Part shown: positions 63,768 through 64,000 of the stretch, one piece after another
Position numbering within the stretch: position 1 is the stretch's first letter
Layout: each line of letters opens with the position of its first letter
Assembly: GCA_900208305.1 (NCBI GenBank)
Contig: OAPG01000001.1
Span: 124,001 to 188,000, forward strand
Direction of reading: 5' to 3'
From: Melanopsichium pennsylvanicum
Lineage: Eukaryota > Basidiomycota > Ustilaginomycetes > Ustilaginales
DNA: 64,000 bases
Made by a program: the position numbers and the translations under genes
Notes under the pieces: generated by a model
The model's input: the letters and a program-made list of their open reading frames with translations, nothing else
The model's database searches: none
Told to the model about the DNA's origin: nothing

Positions 63768-64000
63768 GGTGGTGTTGGGAGTCACGTTACTGTTCGTAAG
63801 ATTACATTACATGATAATTCCAAATCAGTCAAAAACAAACAGGTTATGTATTTTCGAGCAAGGTGGTGTATATGGGTGGGTGGGGAAGTTTTAAAAAAAA
63901 GGGTATCTACCACAATGAGTCAACGTGGATTTATGTAATGTTTTGTCAAGCTCTGCTACCAGCAGCAGCGCCCAATTCCCCCACCCCACCCACGCCCACC
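63211..64000. other. 5' flank of the APC transporter and window end
   Basis: It contains the probable promoter, a short GAACC repeat (ACCGAACCGAACCGAACC near 63360) and a microsatellite. No gene is supported up to the edge. Confidence 0.45.
63726..63773. repeat. (GAT)9(GGT)7 compound microsatellite
   Basis: Nine GAT units at 63726-63752 run directly into seven GGT units at 63753-63773. Confidence 0.95.

Noticed and set aside
1..64000. CRISPR arrays, bacterial operons or secondary-metabolite cluster
   Set aside because: The DNA is eukaryotic; no regularly spaced repeats and no synthase, synthetase or prenyltransferase core gene are visible.

Overview
The window looks like nuclear DNA of a basidiomycete fungus, most probably a smut of the Ustilaginomycetes. 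The grounds are compact genes with few short GT-AG introns, two intron-containing nuclear tRNA genes, fungal-type proteins (a Rim9/PalI-like protein, D-arabinono-lactone oxidase, Dal5-type permease, Kex2-processed secreted proteins), and serine/arginine-rich protein tails. About half of the sequence is coding. Genes lie on both strands without operons.

Layout. 0-3 kb: 3' end of a TPR protein, COX20, and a Rim9/PalI-like four-span protein. 6-10 kb: a small PPxY membrane protein and ALO1. 10.5-11.6 kb: decayed coding-like blocks, one with a damaged retroelement-type zinc knuckle. 12.5-16.7 kb: type II 3-dehydroquinase (three exons), a secreted protein of unknown role and an EI24-family membrane protein. 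17.1 kb: tRNA-Lys(CTT). 20.3-26 kb: amino acid transporter, RCF1, and a transcription-factor-like gene whose 3' part changes frame. 28.7-33.2 kb: Dal5-family permease and the sulfurtransferase TUM1. 33.4-34.6 kb: an AT-rich island that looks foreign. 35.4-40.4 kb: sugar/quinate-type permease, an unrecognised candidate coding region beside a 38-nt poly(A) run, and a stalked single-span membrane protein. 41.9 kb: tRNA-Gly(GCC). 42.4-47.9 kb: secreted aspartic protease and a RidA-family gene with a 15-nt microexon. 50-63 kb: SET-domain methyltransferase, the N-end-rule ligase UBR1, and an APC transporter with a soluble C-terminal domain.

The genes do not form one pathway. Related pairs are COX20 with RCF1 (cytochrome oxidase assembly and supercomplexes) and the catabolic-type dehydroquinase with the quinate-type permease 22 kb away; the latter link is only suggestive. 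Nothing here is a clear new system. The strongest unexplained signal is a palindrome-like heptamer, TACWGTA, which I found 23 times, 21 of them outside coding sequence, roughly five times chance. Other points worth a check are the cluster of frame changes in the transcription-factor gene, coding-like sequence on both strands at the SET gene start, and an 86-bp tandem duplication upstream of the quinate-type permease.
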